Origin: Bombyx mori
Lineage: Eukaryota > Arthropoda > Insecta > Lepidoptera > Bombycidae
DNA: 64,000 bases
Assembly (NCBI RefSeq): GCF_030269925.1
Contig: NC_085107.1
Span: forward strand, 11,222,001 to 11,286,000
Direction: 5' to 3'
Both the position numbers and the translations under genes were made by a program. The notes below the pieces were generated by a model. It was not told the origin of the DNA. It was given only the letters and a program-made list of their open reading frames with translations, and did no database searches. Shown here piece by piece: positions 34,403 to 46,454 of the stretch (positions are counted from its first letter, which is position 1; each line of letters begins with the position of its first letter).

Positions 34403-34594
34403 ATCCAAATCCAAAAGGCGGTGCTCTCGAGAACGCTTCTTCTACAAACCCGCGCGTACGATAACTCTATTATTGTGATTGCTTCGAATTATATCACTGA
34501 CCAGGGCGACAGTGCAACGCAAAGCCGCCGTCAACCTAAACGTTTCCTATCGGATCCTCTCGATCCAATCTCGATGCGTTTAGGTATTTCAAGC

Positions 34595-34785
34595 ACTGGT
34601 CACTATTCCTTAGATACAACCCACTTAGTTTCTCGCCGGAACTTCTCAGTGGCTGGCGATCTCGATCCAGTGGTGGATTCTGCGAAGTACTGCTGTTACT
34701 AAGACTAGTGCTAGCAAGTTCTTCCAGTTTGAGGTCGCGAGTTCACCTATCAGTTCGCGCATGATTGGAATAGCTCCTTAGACTA
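34595..34785 (+). mobile_element. S2 fragment
   Basis: Plus-oriented copy: cttagtttctcgccgg, ggtggattctgcgaag, gctagcaagttcttcc, ggtcgcgagttcacc. Confidence 0.65.
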
Positions 34786-34981
34786 CTAAAAATTATATAG
34801 ATAACGAAAAAAGTGGACTCTCGTGTAACTTTGGAAGTGGTCAGCCAGATTCATTTTATGCATTTTGATTCTGTGGAAGCTGTATTACTACATATTTAGA
34901 TTGCCGAAACGGTTATCTCATAACCTCTAATACATTGAAATAGCTGAAGGTACTACTGGCTTGTTAATTTGTATACGTGGC

Positions 34982-35092
34982 TGGTAGGCAGCAGCTAGGC
35001 TGCGCCTCTGCCATTGCTGATAACCGTGAGCAACGGTGATTTTTTAGCATTAGATGGGTCATATGGTCGTTTGACTTTACACAGCCAATAAA
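34982..35092 (+). mobile_element. diverged S3 copy
   Basis: Matches the S3 tail with many changes: gtaggcagcagctaggctgc, gtgagcaacggtga, cacagccaataaaaa. Confidence 0.6.
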
Positions 35093-35153
35093 AAAGATGT
35101 TCGTCTAGAGTTATGATGATCATTGAAAAATTATTCACTGTATTTATTTTAAA

Positions 35154-35452
35154 CTAGCTGATCCGGCAGACTTCGTAGTGCCTCAATCGATTAGTAAAAG
35201 ACCTAAACTTTTGTATAAAATAACTTTAACACAAACAAGAGGAATCCGTCCGACGGGGGACACATCAAAGGAAAAACAAAATTGTTATTTTTATTTAATT
35301 CCGAGCATTTTCATATATATCTAGCTTTTAAACTTTCTCTGGACTTCCAGAAATAATTCAAGACCAAGATTAGCCAAATCGGTCCAGCCATTCTCGAGTT
35401 TTAGCGAGACTAACGAACAGCAATTCATTTTTATATATGTACATGGATTAGA
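35154..35452 (-). mobile_element. short Helitron-like element (family H3)
   Basis: On the minus strand it starts A/TCTAATCCATGTACATATA and ends gtctgccggatcagCTAG/T. It thus has the 5' TC, the 3' CTAG and insertion between A and T that Helitrons show. It contains the phrase caaatcggtccagcc, which I associate with a repeat widespread in Lepidoptera. No ORF. Confidence 0.55.
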
Positions 35453-35454
35453 TT

Positions 35455-37120
35455 TCAACGTTCGACGTAGTGAATACTTTTAGTTTTATCGCTGCGTTAT
35501 TCGAACGGGTCAGTCATTTCACACGGTTAAGTAAAATCAAATAACCACTAAAGAAAAAGAAAAATGATATAAAATATGGCACGAAAAGACTACATTTCTA
35601 TTGGAATCGCGGTCAAAATATATTCAATCTTTCAACAAAGAAGTCGCTGTTTGTTAACACAAAGGTGTAACAATTAATTGAATCAAGTAAATAAATAAAA
35701 GTTACTTAACAATTAATGATAGATGTATTTCACAAGACCATACTGCAATGCTGGTATGTACGGCCCACGTATACAAATTAACTGATACTGCACACAACAA
35801 CACAAGGCACTCATTATAGACGCTCAATAATGAAAACGAACAGAAAAGGTTACATACATATCGCGCAATTTTACAAACTAAAAATATGTTAAAATAAAAT
35901 CTATTATGATTAGTATTTTATTAATATATACATTAATCAATTTGTGTATTATAGAATTTACAGTGTTTAATCGATTAATTCTGATTAGTTTTCCATTTAA
36001 CTCAATTTAATTTCACTTCAGTTCTAATTTCAAATAATTTCAAAGGAAATGCCCGTTACTAGCGCAAACCTGCAGAAATACGAACTTTGACAATAAAATA
36101 TGTAATGTACGTCGTAAATAAAAATTTCTATATATCATGTACAATTTTAGTATGTAATGTACATATGTTACACGTAGGGGAATATAGGATACGCGCGAGG
36201 CCACATTTGCGCTGTGATCACCCTTGAATTACAATAAAAATCAAATTAAAGTAATAATAAAATATTTAATCATTCTGTATGCGTGTTATGAAATACCTAT
36301 AAAAATATCCTCTGTCCTGGATTTAATAAACTTGACCCACTTGTCGCAATTTATGGATGTGTAAATTATATAAACAGTATGTGCGTCGATACTACCAAAC
36401 AGAAACTGTCCTACTATAGTATGCGTGTGTGAATGTTTTGCGTGCAGTGTCATATGCTGCACGCATTGCATTCACGGTTGCATCAAGGGTAAAGCACCTG
36501 AATAATGCAATTCAAATGTCGTGTATTGAATTTAAAAAGGTTTACCCTTAATAAACTGAATCTAGATTATACCATATGTAATTCTTAAAGAGCTAGTCTG
36601 TCTAGAGCGAATCTGGAAATTGTAAATTGTACATTCTCAATTATAAATTAAAATGTTTATCTTCATAAAACCTTTTCTTATATGTATAAGTGTTAAGTAA
36701 AAAATTGTCAATACCGTATAATTTAACTAAAACAAATGTCGATATTACTATTACAGCGATTCTATTCAAATACAGGTCAAACTTTTTAAATATTAATTTT
36801 AGCCAACTAATTATGTTCTTAAGATGCATTTACGAACCGTTCACTTAATAAAATTGCAACTACTTTGGTAGTAGAAAGTACAAGCCCGCAAGAGTAGGTA
36901 CCAAACTTCGGAGGAACGTTTGATAACAAACGCTAAGTCAGGTTACTGCAACTTCTTGGCGGACTTTGCAAGCAGAATGATATGGCGTGTAATTACTATC
37001 AAGAGCTTAAGTCCATATTTCGGGAAATGCTAACGACATTGCCTTGGAAAGTGAAGGTCTGCCCAAAAGACCTGTAAGAAAATTCCGATCAGAAGACCGT
37101 ATAGAATTTATAATATATAC
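35455..37120. other. AT-rich stretch
   Basis: No gene recognised. Small minus ORFs at 36286 and 36641 have no domain signature. Confidence 0.35.
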
Positions 37121-37122
37121 TA

Positions 37123-37757
37123 CGGGGTTAAAATAAGAAATTGCCTATTTGTACTGAAAAATTAAAATTCGTTTTTTTTCTTCATTTAACATTTATTTAA
37201 TCAAAATATCTACCATTACTATCTATACATTGATTCCATCTAATAGGTCGGTCATTTATGCCTTTGCGATAGAACTCTGGTGATCTAGATTCTAGAAACT
37301 ATGTAAAAGCATTTTGTACTGCCTTCTGGGAAGAAAACTTTTTATTACGTAGAAAATTGTCCAAATCACGAAAAAAACGGTAGTCCGTTTTAGCAAGGTC
37401 TCGCGAATACTGAGGATGACAAATGGTTTCTAATTGCAGTTCCTGTAGAGTTAAAACGGTTTCTTGTGCTGTATGAGGTCTCGCGTTATCATGGAGGAAT
37501 AATTGTGAAGATCGATCCATGAGTCGGGGCTGTTTTACTGCAAGTTTTGCTATCATTGTTCGGAGTTCGTCACAGTAGACATTAGCGGTTATTGCTTGAC
37601 CAGATCGGAGAAAACAGTGAATAACACCATGCGGAGACCACTAAACAGTTACCATTACCATTTTATTGGTAAGCTTTGTTTTAGGACACTGTTGCGGCGT
37701 TTGACCTGGGGTCAGCCATTGCATTGCAAAAACAACTGAAACTCGATAATCGGATGT
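37123..37757 (-). pseudogene. mariner (DD34D) copy D, internally deleted
   Basis: The 3' terminal repeat starts at 37123 next to TA. The C-terminal half reads IAKLAVKQPRLMDRSSQLFL, then FLHDNARPHTAQETVLTL with the second aspartate, then SRDLAKTDYRFF with the third. After the region matching GQTPQQ the sequence jumps directly to the 5' untranslated part shared with copy B (acaactgaaactcgataat). The entire DNA-binding half and the first catalytic block are therefore deleted. The 5' terminal repeat is also missing. Confidence 0.8.
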
Positions 37758-37759
37758 TG

Positions 37760-38120
37760 AATGTTGGTTGATATCTTGCCCACTCTATATACCAAAGCAC
37801 AGACATAATATACGTACAACAACCTGCGCATTTTCCAATATTTCTAATGAGACTTTCTATCTGTATCTGGTTTTAATAAGTGACTTCTTATCCATCTCAC
37901 AGACCGTCCACAATTAATGCAGCTATTGTGACATACATATCCTTCTGGTTATTGTTGAGGAGCAAAGCTACTACTACCGACCAGCAGTTGTGACACACAA
38001 GATTATCTCTTGACACCTAAAACAATATTATTATCAGTAAATAATTGGAAGACGATTTAGGCAATAACCAAGTCATTTTATAGTTTGTGTATTTACCTGC
38101 TGTGTGTGTTGATGTACAAC
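37760..38120. other. unassigned stretch
   Basis: No feature recognised between mariner copy D and the repeat at 38292. Confidence 0.35.
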
Positions 38121-38327
38121 TCACTGCTTTATCAGGCTTATTTCTTCGAATTCGGAGGTTTGTTTTTGAATATCGGTCAGGTTAAAACCACAATTCACAT
38201 AATGTTCTTCAATCGTATGAAACGTTATAGATCGAACGTAGCCGTGATCCTTGACTCCTGAGCCAAATTCGTCGTTGATGGGAGAATAAAATCCATAAAA
38301 TGAGTCGACTATTATAAAAGCCGGCAA
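38121..38327 (-). pseudogene. possible decayed exon, unknown
   Basis: A 68-residue frame (IIVDSFYGFYSPINDEFGSG, KDHGYVRSITFHTIEEHYVN, CGFNLTDIQKQTSEFEEIS) ends in a stop. It follows the frame carried by the 290-bp repeat (QWNTKSIIRFSDLPIIVQKS) after an apparent frameshift. Together they read as an old coding sequence. I cannot name the family. It has no counterpart next to the first repeat copy, which abuts the window edge. Confidence 0.25.
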
Positions 38328-38588
38328 TGTGACTTTTGGACAATTATTGGTAAATCAGAAAAACGAATTATTGACTTTGTATTCCATTGGCAGTCACAAA
38401 ACTCTTCTGAGCGACATCTTCGATAAATAACATAACTTCGATAAGTTAATACTTTATTTAATGTAGGTTTTGAACCGTATTCTTTGAAGGAGACGATTAT
38501 ATTTAAATCAATCTGTATCGCCATATCAATAACATTTTTTTGTCCAAATGCACAGATTGCCACCTTTGATAATAGACGACTCAAATAA
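38292..38588. repeat. 290-bp dispersed repeat, copy 2
   Basis: Same orientation and high similarity to 64-353 (shared gccggcaatgtgacttttgg, ttgactttgtattccattgg, caaatgcacagattgccacc). The minus-strand ORF (38312-38584) is longer here than in copy 1. Confidence 0.7.
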
Positions 38589-38589
38589 A

Positions 38590-41500
38590 GCTGTAGCCGT
38601 AGGTAAAAATCCGAATCAAGTCCATAAAATAAAGCCAGGTCGCAATAAAAGAAATCGAAGAAAAATCAAAACATATTTATTTTGAGCGTAATCAGCAAGC
38701 GAAGCGACAGTCAGATTAAATTCAGTGTTGTCAGTGTAAGGAAAAATAATAGCATTAAATCGATAATTCGATTCCCTTTTTAAATAACTGATGAATGATT
38801 CATTTTTCTTATCCCTTTTATACGAGTACACATTGGTTTTTATTTTATAGAAGTTTTATTTTAGTTGTTTTTAAATAACAATACCAGTAAAGACCAATTG
38901 GTATGTCGTTGATGTTATTTTAATTGTTTAAATCGATTGATTAATGATAATACTTAAAATATCTTGTTTTTTCAATAGAGCTACTTTTTTTAAAACTACT
39001 TATTGTATATTGTAGTGGCGCTCATTTGGAACAAAGTAAATGCATATTTATTTATGCCAACATAAATGCACAAAGTATTTTTTCTATATTATTATTATTT
39101 TAATTATTATATAATCTATTTTCTACTTTGGGCCTGAAATGGGCATTCCCCTTTGCTTTTTAAATTCGCTATTTGTGCTGCATTTCTTTAATGCGTATTA
39201 TTAAATTTTATATAAAAAATAACCTCTAGTTAGATATGTATAAGAATCACGACACAGAATTGATGAGTGAACAAGGGCGCAACCTCATACTCCTGATTTG
39301 GTGAGGGGAGGCCCGAGTACCAATCCCTCTGACCCACTTTTAGCTTGGTCATGACCCATTTCCTACGCCCACATACGTCATATGACACAGTTTAAATGTC
39401 AGGGGATTCGCATGCAATTTAAAGAGGACGTATTTTATTGTTACCGTCGTAAAAATGATGTTATTGTAGTTCATGACATATATGTGGCGATAAATTAAGA
39501 AAATTAACATTTTTAATTTGGTATGCAGTAGCTTGGCTGTGCTGCTGCGTATTGTATTGCTACGTGTTATTGACTTCAATATTCCCTAATCACCACATAT
39601 CCATCAAAATATGCCTTGATGAAGTTTAGTTATATTCGAAGATGATCCCAATGACTAATTCACTTTTTAAATATTTAAATCCTTCTGACCTAAATTCGCG
39701 TCAATTAATTACTTTTATATAATCTAGATTTTCTTCTACGATGTTTGCAGCTTACAAAGCTATTCTAAGTCTTTATTGTATTTATTTTGTTATGTTAATG
39801 CAAAAAACAATTCAACCTTACTTCATAAGGTCGTCCAAGAAACAATAGTTAAATTAAGCATTTAAGATTGAGACTATTTAATTAATTGTTTTATGGATAA
39901 TGAAACCGGACGAGGCCTTGACACACTGGAATCAGTTATAAAACGCCATTCTTAGTAAGGAAATTTCACTTCGCGATACAGTAAGAAAAGTTTTTATACA
40001 TTTTACTTACTCAGGCCTTTCGGAGAAGACCTTTCAAATCGACTTTTGAACATAAAGTAAATACATACGTTTATGTTAGCCAACGGAGAAAATTTCATCA
40101 AATATGTAGTAAGCCGACTTGCTGCGCTAAAAACTAACTATGTCGAGGTCACTGCGTTCTTGAAAACGGATCGATGTTCTTCTATCAGAATATATATTTC
40201 AAACTGTACTGCAACATGACACTGAACTGAATCGATTGTAGATTTTCTTTGATACCTTATGAAAAATTTATCATAAAGGTTCGAATAAAATTGCATGTAA
40301 CCTACTTTGTGATTCGTAAAGTTGCCAATGAAAAAAAAAGCATCAAATTGGGAAATATTAAAACGTTCTAATAAAGTACCATCTTTAAAGATAAATACGA
40401 TATAATAAACCATTGATTTCTAAAGCGGCGTTGCGGTTTTTTCCATTAGACGCCTGTTGGTCGGTTTTCCTTATTTTATTTTGGATATTTAGGTAACATG
40501 TACAACTCAGTCTCAAATTTTCAAAATGTGGGATACATAAATCGAAATGAAGTGGTATTGAAACTAATATCGACGAGTCTGTCTAACAGAATGAATTATC
40601 ATCATGATTGTCTCGCTTGGACCATGTAATCTTGTAATCACTAACAAGCATCCATGGCTAGATCCGATATTAAATTTATTACAGAATTATACTGTTATTT
40701 TGAGAACTTTCCGCAATATAGCGCGTGTCAAGGTTAATCGAGAAAGGATTTACTCATGGGAATTTATATTGCGTGGACATTCTACGAAACGGCCACTAAG
40801 GTAGTTATGTTTGGTATATCCTTAGAGAAACAGGATAATCATAAATTAAGGGTATGTTGTTCAGGAAATAGAAACACATTCTTTCAAACCTCTTTTTTCC
40901 TTTAACGTTTATATGTATATGTCTCACTGAATTAAACAATTGCTAGTTAATCAATTAAAATCCTGGGTATGGCGCGATCGATTTTTAAGAGCATAAATAA
41001 TTCATGAACAACTTTAACAATGGAGCAACAACATTGTGTTTAAAATTTACCCGTATATTTTGTTGGTGGTGTAGGGGTGTGTGTGTGCATAGCTTGCACG
41101 CGGTAGTTTTTCCCTGATAAATGAAAATAGTACTGCCAGTCCTAAAACTGTCAACTTTACTTAACTAATCGCAATGTTCAAATTGCAACACAATACGAAG
41201 GCAGTGCAACAGAAAATTCAAATATTTAGTTTATGACCTCTTCCAAGTAATTAACTAAAAATTTTGTCTCTAGATAATATCTTACATATCCCAGCATATT
41301 ATGGTGTTCTATTCCGCATGATAAGCGTGCTACAGTATTAGTTTTAAGAAGTCCGATGCGAATCAATACATGTTCATTCATGTTTATTATTATTTATATT
41401 TTTACATTTAATACACATAATTTGTCGTCTTAATCCACATCTATAATTTTAAAACACTGCAGTATTCTGGTTTGAAGTATATTTTTAGTATTGCCAATTT

Positions 41501-43045
41501 CCCCTTCGTCTCTCAAAGCGGGTAGCGGTGTGAAATGGCGAACGGTTGACTGACTAGCTTAGAAGTAGGTCATTCACGATCTTCTACTTAAGATTTATGC
41601 CGCATGTAAATGGAATTAAATTTTAGAATTAACTCCCTACGATCCAGAAGATTTTTTTAATCCAAAGTCGGGACGTCGTCCAAATAACATTTTAAAATTC
41701 ATACACGTCATACCGCCAATTACTATCGCTTTTGGGTGCATAACTCGTAATTTAGATAAATAAATGTGCATAATATTATGTCATAAATAAACAGAGTTTA
41801 ATGTACCAGTTTTGTTATGTATTAATTAAACTGGTATCAGCGAGATTATCAATAACGACAATTGTGTTGTTTTGTTACTTATTATTAACTGGAGACTGAA
41901 ATTTAATAAACATAGAGATAAGGTGGATAATTAATAATTTATTGTGGTTATAAAATACATTTCATTTAGATATCAATTGGAAATGTTTGTTTACAACTTG
42001 TGAGCGTGTATATCATCTCAAATATAGTATATTTCTATGAGATTGAGTCATTGAATTAATAACATTTACACGAATGTGTATTACGTCAATATGCGTAATT
42101 TGTATGAAATACGAATTGTTACTTCTTTCTAAAAGCTTAGTCAATAAAGAGAAAAGTTTTCTGAATACTAGAAATTCTCTGTGACTATGCTTCGTTTACA
42201 ATATGAATAATATGTTAGTAGTTTGTATGTTGTTCGCAGTATTGAAGGGTTTATTTAAAATTTAAATGGAAACTAAATTATTCTTTATTCTTATTTTTCT
42301 TTAAATCATATAATGTGTTCTACATATTAAAGCAACCAACTTCACGTTATATAGGGTGGTTTCGTTATTACATAAACAAATAAATTATTTATTTAAAACT
42401 AATTGCTGTATACATATTCAGCAAGGTTGAATTAGCTATGTAGACCTCTTAATCTGTGCAATATGTAAAACCTTGACACAGAATGTTTCGTCGATTACTT
42501 TAAATTGAGTTTTTCGGTTGGTTTATTAAACATGTTTAATGGTTTGATATGGTATATGAATATTTTACATTTATGATGGGGTTTTTTAAATAAATATTTC
42601 TCAATCTCTGTCGTCCGTAATTTTTTTTTACAAACGTTCGGAAATCTATTCACACATTCAATCGGTCACGAACGTGATTCTACCTCGTTTAAAATTGTAA
42701 CTAAAATAACTGAACGACTAAAAGTAAGGTTTTTGTTTTGGTTAATCTAGTAGACTCTTTTTTGTTTAGAATTATGATAGGTATTTAGGTTTCGAGGTTC
42801 AGACAAGATAGAAGTCTCCAAATCTTAAGTATTACTTTCTCATTATTCATCTGTAGTAATTATAGTAATCACATCCTCAGAATATTTTCTCTGCTGAATC
42901 CCCTAATCCATATCGTAGGTGCCACTGATAAACACTTAACATCAGGTGAGCTCATCACGCAATCACGCTGATAAATTTAGTTCGAAGAAATGAAACGATT
43001 TAAACAATTTTCTGCTTGAATGGATCGGACGGCATGCTTAGGAGC
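38590..43045. other. 4.4-kb AT-rich stretch without genes
   Basis: No transposon or exon that I can support. The 91-residue minus ORF at 40138-40413 (FKDGTLLERFNISQFDAF...) and the ORFs at 38616, 39349 and 40604 have no domain signature. A weak S1 relic may lie at 42920-42970. Confidence 0.35.
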
Positions 43046-43285
43046 TTAATTAGTCATATTGTTTAGACGTAACCGAGTTGATATTGCGTTTATCATACAT
43101 ATTGTGACTAGTAGGTAGAACGCATCGCGTCGACCTCGTCGACCAAAAGCAGTACCACTGTCACTAGGTAAGTGTGTCAGTGGGCCAGTAGGGCGCGCGT
43201 CATCCGCGACCATGTCCCCTGCCCCGACACCCACCGCCCCCCCTCCTGTCGCACCAAGGTCCTGAGAGACTGCAGCTGTTTTCAT
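43046..43285 (-). other. GC-rich island, candidate exon on either strand
   Basis: About 170 bp (43110-43280) are GC- and CpG-rich in AT-rich surroundings. Minus strand: after an acceptor-like ctgcagtctctcag the frame reads DLGATGGGAVGVGAGDMVAD, PTGPLTHLPSDSG, FGRRGRRDAFYLLV. The GRxGRRxA pattern recalls the pseudosubstrate of PKA inhibitor proteins, but this is a short, arginine-driven match. Plus strand: a donor of ideal form (ctag/GTAAGT) lies at 43168 after VERIASTSSTKSSTTVTR. Either could be a small exon. Neither has a confirmed partner. Confidence 0.25.
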
Positions 43286-43289
43286 TTGA

Positions 43290-44597
43290 CAAATATAGAA
43301 ATTTTCTAAACAAGATGGAAATTTTTTTTTGTCTTACGCTTCAATGGGCTTTAATTACGATTGTTGAAAAAAATTCATTGTCAATTGTTGAAAAGTTTTG
43401 TATGTATTTGTTCATAAACTGTCATAATAAATAGTTTTATTTTTCTGAAATTGGATTTCACATTATTACGTTTTTTAAAAACGAACTAAACTTAAAAATT
43501 GCCAAGAAAGCCATTTGTAAAGCTAATTATTATTACATATCATAATACAATAATAATATTACTGTGATAAAATCAAACGTTCTATAATACTTGATATAAT
43601 CATATAGTAAAACAGTGTTTACGATTGCTATCGTAACGATGATGTATATTGTGGTATTCTTTGTTAACCTTGTGCCCTACACAACGATCACTTTCCATTG
43701 GCAAGCCGGCCGATTGCCTTCGTTAACGTATAAAAACCATAATATCGTCGGCTTATTGCAAGAACTCATTAACTGCAAAAAATCACTAAATGCGTTTTTA
43801 TCTATAATGGGCTCATTTTTGCATATTCTACAAAATGCAAAAACACGCTAATTTCTAGCTGGCCAATTTTAGCCGTTACGTCTTTGGTAGAAAATTGATA
43901 ATTGCAACTTTGGAAGTCAGGCATTTACAAAGATTCACTAAGCAGCACTAGTTATTTTTATTAAATGGATAATTATTTGAAAACAGCATACATTACATTA
44001 CAGAACTCATTTTCAGCATCTAATTAATTTTATCAAAACAATGTAGTATTATATAACTTAAAATTGTATTTCGATAAAATTCATTATTTACATTTAGTTA
44101 GTTTCTGTAATGAATCATTTCATCAGAAATGCACAATAAGTAATCTTAATGATTTTTATCGATATTAATATAATATAAATCATAATATTAAGATTTCCAT
44201 AAAATCATTTATTATTTTCCATTATTTTTTCCATTTTGTTGATGGCATGATTTTAATAAGTTAACATCGATTAAAAGAACATAGTAACTTCTTGCAGGCT
44301 AAGTGGTACCTCGGTTGTAGTTTAGTGAGTTATATAGGGTTTGGTGAAATGCGACAAAACAGCTTGTCTAGGGAACACGGGGCATAAGACGAACCCGACG
44401 AACGCGGGTGAGGGTGGGTTTACGCGGGACGAAAGAGTACTGCCTCGCTCGCTCAGTTTGCGGCGCGATACGTTGATTACCACACCTGTTATAGAAGTTA
44501 ATGATTACTGACAAAATGCAACGAAATAAATGTTTCAAACAAGGACGAGGAAGCAAGATGTAGGAGCAATTGAAGTTCTGAACAACCTTCGGACAAC
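43290..44597. other. AT-rich stretch
   Basis: Nothing recognised. The 78-codon frame at 43615-43851 begins with GTG and has no domain signature. Confidence 0.35.
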
Positions 44598-44847
44598 CTA
44601 TTACTGGTGGTAGGACCTCTTGTGAGTCCGCACGGGTAGGTACCACCGCCCCGCCTATTTCTGCCGTGAAGCAGTAATGCGTTTCGGTTTGAAGGGTGGG
44701 ACAGCCGTTGTGACTATACTGAGACCTTAGAACTTGTATCTCAAGGTGTGTGGCGCATTTACGTTGTAGATGTCTATGGGCTCCAGTAACCACTTAACAC
44801 CAGGTGGGCAGCAAGGCCATCCACACATCTAAGCAATAAATAAAAAA
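44598..44847 (+). mobile_element. 5'-truncated SINE family S1
   Basis: Starts at ttactggtggtaggacctc and runs through the whole S1 3' half to gcaataaataaaaa. The tRNA-like head is missing. Confidence 0.85.
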
Positions 44848-44999
44848 CCTAGCAAGCAAACACCTGACCTACAATAGCATCATTCTTTCCACGAGTGTAG
44901 AAGACGTTAAATGATACACTGGAGAACGGGCAACATCGTTATCTGAGAATCATACCAGTGGACTACGATTGCCAACTTGTATTTACTGATAGGATGGTT

Positions 45000-45150
45000 G
45001 GTATGGCGTATGGAAAGCCCGTACAAGTTGGTACCACCATCGAAGCGAAGCAGCATACGGAACAATTTAGATTTAGATTTCGGGTCTCAATATGGGTGGT
45101 GGCATTCACGTTGAGATCTCTATGAGCTACAGTCATCACTGTAACACCAG
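45000..45150 (+). mobile_element. diverged SINE family S1 copy
   Basis: Weak match in order: gtaccaccatcg, gaagcagcatacgg, gtctcaatatgggtggtggc, and a 'gagctacagtcatcac' block. Both ends are lost. Confidence 0.4.
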
Positions 45151-45159
45151 ACAGGCTTT

Positions 45160-45395
45160 TTTATATTTTTTTAGGATTGAAGGATTACTGGTGGCCCGGA
45201 GGCCTTTCCAGATTCACCAGGACATGTGGGCTATCAAAGGCCCAGCCAAGAGGGGTGGGATTTGCTAACAGCTGTCCGTGCGCCTCCGAAAAAGACCTAA
45301 CAACTCAAGAACAGCTGCTTTGCGAATGAATCTACTACCGGATCGGAATCTCCACCCGCTGAGAAGACCCGGCGAGAAACTCAGCGAGCTGATGC
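45160..45395 (-). mobile_element. S2-related element
   Basis: A poly(T) start (3' tail on the minus strand) is followed by gaaggattactggtggcccg, aggcccagccaagagg and gcgcctccgaaaaagacc. It then ends in the S2 block ctaccggatcggaatc, gacccggcgagaaactcagc. It adjoins the coding fragment at 45398. Confidence 0.7.
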
Positions 45396-45397
45396 AA

Positions 45398-45796
45398 AAA
45401 CGTAATCAGTTTCTGTTATGCTTAATGCTATACTTAGTTCAAGTTACCCACCTTGAGGTGATTGAACATAAGTATTTAGAATTGGGCCATACACATAATA
45501 TGGAGGTCGATAATATGCATAGTTCTATCGAGAATCAAATGCGTCTTATGCCAATTTTTTCTATGATAGACCTCTGTAATGTTTTAAGATTGACTAGATC
45601 GAACAGAAAGCTAAACAAGAAAAAAACAGCAAAGAAGCCGTATGAACCTATGAGCCACTCTGATATCTTGAACCTAAAAGAGTTGAGAAACAAATTAATG
45701 TATAATAAGTCAAACCGGCCTAACATTGTTCAATATAGGTATGACTACGTTTCCAATTTTAAGGACCTAGCCTGCAGAGCTACACCATTGGTATAA
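45398..45796 (+). pseudogene. fragment of a DUF7869-like insect protein
   Basis: The open frame reads VTHLEVIEHKYLELGHTHN, MEVDNMHSSIENQMRLMP, MIDLCNVLRLTRSN, KLNKKKTAKKPYEPM, LNLKELRNKLM and IVQYRYDYVSNFKDL. The GHTxMExDxMHSxIE block is what I associate from memory with a large insect family (DUF7869), often found next to transposons. That block probably corresponds to the end of an RNase-H-like nuclease fold. Only the C-terminal part is present, and it has no start of its own. The ATG at 45278 in the same frame lies inside the S2 insertion. The origin (dead transposon gene or host retrocopy) is open. Confidence 0.55.
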
Positions 45797-46010
45797 TAAT
45801 TTATAATATACCTGATAAAGAAGGTCCAAATTATCTTAATGAAGAAGAAACCTCTGATACAGTTTTTTTAACCTAGCTCTTTTTTTAATTTGTTTTATGT
45901 TTTTGTATGGTGTTTAAGCTCAGTTCCTAATTTTCATTAAAAAATACATGATTGAATGAATACATGAGTGATTGACTAACAGGGAGAAGAAAATAATTTT
46001 TAGTTTATTA

Positions 46011-46453
46011 TTGAAGTCATCCTGGCCTAAAATAAGACGTCCGATGCATTCGTATCTAGCGATGCACCGGTGTTCGAATCCAGCAGGCGGGTACCAATTT
46101 TTCTGATGAAATACGTTCTTAACAAAATATGTTTACGATCTACTTCCACGGTGAAGGAATAATATCGTGTAATAAAAATCAAACTCGCATAATTATAATT
46201 TGCGTAATTACTGGTGGTAACACCTCTAGTGAGTCCGTACGGGTGGGTACCACAACCCCGCCTATTTCGGTCGAGAAGCAGTAATACGTTTCGGTTTCAA
46301 GGGTGGGGCAGCCGTTGTGACCATACTGATACCTTAGAACTTATATCTCAAGGTGGGTGGCGCATTTACGTTGTAGATGTCTATGGGCTCCAGTGACCAC
46401 ACCAGGTGGGCTGTGAACTCGTACACCCATCTGAGCAATAAAATAAAAATAAT
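46011..46453 (+). mobile_element. full-length tRNA-derived SINE (family S1, Bm1-like)
   Basis: The best plus-oriented copy. It has the head ttgaagtcatcctggcct, the A-box-like tggcctaaaataagacg, and the B-box ggtgttcgaatcc at 46069-46081. The body includes gaagcagtaatacgtttcgg and gtctatgggctccagtgacc, and the tail is gcaataaaataaaaat. It would be transcribed from its own internal RNA polymerase III promoter and needs a partner LINE for movement. Confidence 0.88.
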
Positions 46454-46454
46454 A

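Noticed and set aside
34286..34702. 138-residue plus-strand ORF
   Set aside because: It runs through a poly(A) tract (lysine run) and two repeat tails, so it is an artefact of repeats.
40138..40413. 91-residue minus-strand ORF
   Set aside because: AT-driven composition, no domain signature and no splice or promoter context. It is indistinguishable from chance.
46011..46090. Possible tRNA gene (A-box and B-box-like sequences)
   Set aside because: The sequence continues into the S1 SINE body and cannot fold into a full cloverleaf. It is a tRNA-derived SINE head. The same applies at 4620-4710 and 24780-24873.
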